Source: Candidatus Desantisiibacteriota bacterium (GTDB lineage Bacteria; UBA9089; CG2-30-40-21). From it: DNA of 8,965 nucleotides. Below, in pieces: positions 6,161 to 8,965 of this stretch. Each line of letters opens with the position of its first letter. The stretch's first letter is position 1. The notes under the pieces were generated by a model. The model was not told the origin of the DNA, did not search any database, and worked only from the letters and a program-made list of their open reading frames with translations. A program made the translations under genes and the position numbers. The stretch lies in contig JACQYP010000014.1 of assembly GCA_016208205.1 (NCBI GenBank), forward strand, positions 1 to 8,965. Direction: 5' to 3'.

Positions 6161-7360
6161 ATGGCAAAGCAAAAGTTTGAAAGAACAAAACCACATGTGA
6201 ACATTGGAACCATTGGTCATATTGATCATGGCAAGACAACGCTTACATCAACGATTACTCAGATATTAAGCAAGAGGGGGTTTGCTGAGTTTCGTGGGTT
6301 TGACACTATTGATAATGCTCCTGAAGAAAGAGAAAGAGGTATTACGATTGCTATCGCTCATGTAGAGTATCAGACAGAGAGCAGGCATTATGCCCATGTT
6401 GATTGTCCAGGTCATGCTGATTATATCAAGAACATGATTACCGGGGCAGCCCAGATGGATGGTGCAATATTAGTAGTTGCTGCCTGTGATGGTCCGATGC
6501 CGCAAACAAGGGAGCATATCCTTCTGGCAAGACAGGTTGGTGTGCCTACACTTGTTGTTTTTATGAATAAGGTTGATATGGTTGATGATCCTGAGTTATT
6601 GGATCTGGTAGAGTTAGAGGTAAGGGAATTACTCTCTGAGTATGATTTCCCTGGTGATGAGATACCGATTGTCAGAGGTTCAGCCCTTAAGGCATCTCAG
6701 TGTGGATGCGGAAAGGATGATTGCCCGAATTGTAAGTGTATTCTTGAATTGATGAAGGCAGCAGATGATTATATTCCTATGCCGAAACGAGAAACAGACA
6801 AACCATTCTTGATGGCTGTTGAAGATGTTTTCACGATTACAGGAAGAGGAACAGTTGCTACCGGAAGGATAGAGAGGGGCCAGATTAAAACAAGTGATGC
6901 AGTTGAGATTATTGGTATGCAGGATACTCGAAAGGCTGTTGTTACCGGTGTTGAGATGTTTAGAAAGACACTTGATTATGGTGAGGCAGGGGATAATGTT
7001 GGGTTGTTACTCCGTGGTGTTGATAAGAATCAGATTGAACGAGGTCAGGTTATTGCTGCTCCGGGATCAATTACTCCTCATACCAAGTTTAAGGCAGAGG
7101 TTTATGTTTTGACAAAAGAAGAGGGTGGAAGACATACCCCATTCTTTAATAATTATAGACCCCAGTTCTATTTCAGAACAACAGATGTGACCGGTGCTAT
7201 CAAGATGCCTGAAGGGATTGAGATGGTAATGCCTGGCGATAATGTGAATATGGATGTAGAGCTTATTACCCCAATCGCTATGGATAAGTCGTTAAGGTTT
7301 GCTATCCGTGAGGGTGGACGAACAGTTGGTTCAGGGGTTGTAACAGAGATTATTGAATAA
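6161..7360 (+). CDS. tuf: Translation elongation factor Tu (EF-Tu)
   Basis: This 399-residue GTPase delivers aminoacyl-tRNA to the ribosomal A site. The G motifs are GHIDHGKT (19-26), RGITI (59-63), DCPGH (81-85, with the catalytic histidine), NKVD (136-139) and SAL (174-176). Domains II and III follow from about residue 210, with [22 protein letters not shown] and [13 protein letters not shown], ending [12 protein letters not shown]. Isoleucine replaces the usual valine in the P-loop, as in some other bacteria. Right after SAL is a cysteine-rich loop, [13 protein letters not shown] (181-193), replacing the acidic loop of E. coli EF-Tu. Its five cysteines could hold a metal. The start follows a perfect AAGGAGG with 6-nt spacing. 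rpsJ begins 29 bases after the stop, so the two are co-transcribed. Whether a second tuf copy exists elsewhere cannot be seen. Confidence 0.98.
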   Translation: MAKQKFERTKPHVNIGTIGHIDHGKTTLTSTITQILSKRGFAEFRGFDTIDNAPEERERGITIAIAHVEYQTESRHYAHVDCPGHADYIKNMITGAAQMDGAILVVAACDGPMPQTREHILLARQVGVPTLVVFMNKVDMVDDPELLDLVELEVRELLSEYDFPGDEIPIVRGSALKASQCGCGKDDCPNCKCILELMKAADDYIPMPKRETDKPFLMAVEDVFTITGRGTVATGRIERGQIKTSDAVEIIGMQDTRKAVVTGVEMFRKTLDYGEAGDNVGLLLRGVDKNQIERGQVIAAPGSITPHTKFKAEVYVLTKEEGGRHTPFFNNYRPQFYFRTTDVTGAIKMPEGIEMVMPGDNVNMDVELITPIAMDKSLRFAIREGGRTVGSGVVTEIIE

Positions 7361-7389
7361 AGGCGAGAAGGCGAAAAAAGGTGTAACAG

Positions 7390-7698
7390 ATGGCTTCACA
7401 AAAGATTCGAATAAGATTAAAAGCGTATGATTGTAGATTGCTGGATAAGTCAACAAAGGAGATTGTGGCTACTGCCCTGCGAACAGGGGCTAAGCTGTCA
7501 GGTCCAATACCGTTGCCTACTATGAGAAGTGTGTATACGGTGTTGAGGTCTCCTCATGTAGATAAAAAGTCAAGGGAACAGTTCGAGATGCGTACACATA
7601 AAAGGTTGATAGACATTCTGGAACCAACCATGGATACAGTGTCTGCCCTGATGAAATTGGATTTACCGGCTGGTGTGGATGTGGAGATAAAGTCGTAA
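7390..7698 (+). CDS. rpsJ: 30S ribosomal protein S10 / NusE
   Basis: The 102 residues match bacterial S10 in full, with [10 protein letters not shown] near the start, [27 protein letters not shown] and LPAGVDVEI at the end. S10 belongs to the head of the 30S subunit. As NusE it pairs with NusB in antitermination and links RNA polymerase to the ribosome through NusG. The ATG follows AGGTG (7379-7383) by 6 nt. In E. coli rpsJ opens a separate S10 operon with its own L4-controlled leader. Here only 29 bases separate it from tuf, with no promoter or leader, so S10 genes appear to be read from the str promoter. The spacer contains a tandem AAGGCGA (7360-7375). Confidence 0.98.
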   Translation: MASQKIRIRLKAYDCRLLDKSTKEIVATALRTGAKLSGPIPLPTMRSVYTVLRSPHVDKKSREQFEMRTHKRLIDILEPTMDTVSALMKLDLPAGVDVEIKS

Positions 7699-7701
7699 AA
7701 T

Positions 7702-7756
7702 AGCTGTCAGCTATCAGGTGTCAGCCTTAAAAGCTGATGGCTGAACGCTGATAGCT
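7702..7756 (+). repeat. Foldback heptad repeat between rpsJ and rplC
   Basis: AGCTATCAG (7709-7717) pairs with CTGATAGCT (7748-7756). After a 3-by-3 internal loop, TCAGCC (7721-7726) pairs with GGCTGA (7739-7744). The loop is 12 bases. CTG or one-base variants recur every 7 bases at 7704, 7711 and 7718 in the left arm and at 7734, 7741 and 7748 in the right arm. It starts 3 bases after the rpsJ stop and ends 9 bases before the rplC Shine-Dalgarno, so it fills the spacer without covering the ribosome binding site. Confidence 0.75.
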
Positions 7757-7776
7757 TACGATAATGGAGGAATATG

Positions 7777-8406
7777 ATGGCTGTTGGGCTATTGGGTAGA
7801 AAAATAGGGATGACTCAAGTTTTTGATGCAGAAAGAAGGGCTATTCCTGTTACAGTGATCAAGGCTGGTCCGTGTGTAGTTATTCAAAAGAAGACTAAGA
7901 ATATAGATGGTTATGATAGTATTCAGGTTGGATTTGAGGATAAGCCGGAGCGGTTGGTGAGTAAACCCATGATGGGACATTTTAAGACAAAGAATATATC
8001 TCCTAAGAGGAATTTAAGAGAATTCCGGATTCTTGGAGAAGAATATAATGTTGGGGATGTCCTCAGTGTTAACCTTTTCAAGACAGGGCAGTTTGTAAAT
8101 GTCATTGGAACAAGCAAGGGTAAGGGGTTTGCCGGTGTAATAAAAAGGCATGGATTCAGCGGTGGAAAGGATACACATGGCTCTATGTTTCACAGGGCAC
8201 CAGGTTCAATAGGACAGAGCTCTCAGCCATCCAGAACCCTTAAGGGTACAAAATTGCCGGGAAGGATGGGAAATGAGCAGAATACAATAAAAAACTTAAA
8301 GGTTGTTATGGTAGATGCAGAGCAAGGGATTTTATTGGTCAAGGGTGCAGTGCCTGGACCAAAGGGTGTGTTGTTGACAATCAAGAGCTCTGTGAAGAAT
8401 AAGTAG
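7777..8406 (+). CDS. rplC: 50S ribosomal protein L3
   Basis: The 209-residue product (same length as E. coli L3) begins MAVGLLGRKIGMTQVF, a standard L3 start. It contains GTSKGKGFAGVIKRHGFSGG and the family signature region RAPGSIGQSSQPSRTLKG, with GRMGNEQ after it and LLVKGAVPGPKG near the end. L3 is an early assembly protein that binds 23S rRNA and reaches toward the peptidyl transferase centre. Two adjacent ATGs are available. The second (7777) was chosen because GGAGG (7766-7770) is then 6 nt away rather than 3; using 7774 would add one methionine. A repeat-filled spacer precedes it. rplD follows after 155 bases, which is long for this normally tight gene pair. Confidence 0.97.
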   Translation: MAVGLLGRKIGMTQVFDAERRAIPVTVIKAGPCVVIQKKTKNIDGYDSIQVGFEDKPERLVSKPMMGHFKTKNISPKRNLREFRILGEEYNVGDVLSVNLFKTGQFVNVIGTSKGKGFAGVIKRHGFSGGKDTHGSMFHRAPGSIGQSSQPSRTLKGTKLPGRMGNEQNTIKNLKVVMVDAEQGILLVKGAVPGPKGVLLTIKSSVKNK

Positions 8407-8421
8407 AATCTTGTATGGAGT

Positions 8422-8500
8422 GCGAAAGCTTACTTGCTTTCGCTTTTACTTTCGCTTAGTGTTGCGTATGGATACTAAAGCGGTAAGCAAGTAAGTTACC
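8422..8500 (+). repeat. Nested inverted repeats in the rplC–rplD spacer, partly terminator-like
   Basis: GCGAAAG (8422-8428) and CTTTCGC (8437-8443) form a perfect 7-bp stem followed by TTTT (8444-8447), resembling a weak intrinsic terminator. An alternative, longer fold pairs CTTACTTGCTT (8429-8439) with AAGCAAGTAAG (8485-8495) and CGCTTT (8441-8446) with AAAGCG (8477-8482), 17 bp in all. The two folds exclude each other. CTTTCGCTT is also directly repeated at 8437 and 8449. No clear 7-base CTG phase is present, so it may be a separate repeat family. Confidence 0.55.
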
Positions 8501-8561
8501 CATTCGGAAATAAATTTCATAGCCGTGAACGCTTACTGATTACCTTAAGGGAGTATAAAAG

Positions 8562-8965
8562 ATGTCGAAGGTGAATTTATATAATATAGAGGGTGAAATA
8601 ATAGGAGAGGTTGAGCTTCCAGGAGAAATCTTTGAATATAAGGGTTCAAAGGCAGTGGTGTATGAGGCAGTAAAGGCTCATCTATTAAATTGTCGTCAGG
8701 GAACAGTGAAGGCTAAGACAAGGGGTGATGTTAGTGGCGGCGGAAAGAAACCCTTTAAGCAAAAAGGTACCGGTAATGCCCGGTCAGGAAGTAATAGAAG
8801 CCCTGTCTGGAGGGGTGGTGGTGTGGTATTTCCACCCAAACCAAGACTGTTTGAGGCTAAAATACCAATCAGGGTGCGAAGGGCAGCCCTTTATACTGTG
8901 CTTTCAGATAAGGTAAGAGAAGGAAGTTTGAGGGTGGTTGATTCTTTAAGCTTCGATAGCCCGAA
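8562..8965 (+). CDS. rplD: 50S ribosomal protein L4, N-terminal part (runs off the window)
   Basis: The open frame from the ATG at 8562 gives 134 codons and continues past the window end. AAGGGAG (8547-8553) precedes it by 8 nt. The conserved L4 block is clear: TKTRG-like AKTRGDVSGGGKKPFKQKGT, then NARSGSNRSPVWRGGGVVF and PPKPR, then RVRRAALYTVLSDKV. This block forms the long loop that lines the peptide exit tunnel. VFPPKPR replaces the more usual VFGPKPR. L4 binds 23S rRNA early in assembly; in E. coli it also represses the S10 operon through a leader that is not present here. The order rplC–rplD matches the standard S10 cluster, so rplW and rplB would be expected next. Confidence 0.96.
   Translation, partial: MSKVNLYNIEGEIIGEVELPGEIFEYKGSKAVVYEAVKAHLLNCRQGTVKAKTRGDVSGGGKKPFKQKGTGNARSGSNRSPVWRGGGVVFPPKPRLFEAKIPIRVRRAALYTVLSDKVREGSLRVVDSLSFDSP

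Noticed and set aside
8725..8916. 63-codon ORF near the window end
   Set aside because: It overlaps rplD in another frame, and the rplD frame clearly encodes L4.

Overview
The window is a low-G+C bacterial segment with every recognised gene on the + strand. It holds the end of a large repeat-built surface protein, then a joined str–S10 ribosomal operon in the order rpsL–rpsG–fusA–tuf–rpsJ–rplC–rplD, with rplD cut by the window end. All translation proteins are of bacterial type. The surface protein has chitobiase/OmpL47-like repeats and a C-terminal YPNPFN (FlgD-like or type-A sorting) domain. This architecture is common in little-cultured Gram-negative-type candidate phyla, such as Omnitrophota- or Desantisbacteria-like lineages. 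That placement is a guess from domain style; a search with EF-Tu, EF-G and L3 would settle it.

Layout. 1-2068: 3' part of the surface protein gene. 2069-2693: 625 bases without a recognised gene. This gap holds a foldback element with 16-bp terminal inverted repeats (2085-2296), a consensus sigma70-type promoter with extended -10 (2319-2347), and a structured leader of about 340 nt. The leader contains an intrinsic terminator (2605-2628) only 65 nt before rpsL, so it is either an attenuated leader or a separate small RNA. 2694-8965: the ribosomal operon, with a good Shine-Dalgarno before each gene.

The genes work together in translation: S12 and S7 of the small subunit, the two elongation GTPases EF-G and EF-Tu, S10 (also transcription factor NusE), and L3 and L4 of the large subunit. 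The strong promoter at 2319-2347 is the only convincing one seen, so it probably drives the whole run. rpoBC is not upstream.

The most unusual feature is in the spacers. In four places (2214-2244, 3096-3120 with 3297-3340, 5989-6005, 7704-7750) there are short heptanucleotide repeats in which CTG recurs every 7 bases, mostly as arms of imperfect inverted repeats. The unit differs at each locus, but the phase and fold are shared. The rplC–rplD spacer holds a further, different hairpin element. A second notable point is a five-cysteine loop in EF-Tu.
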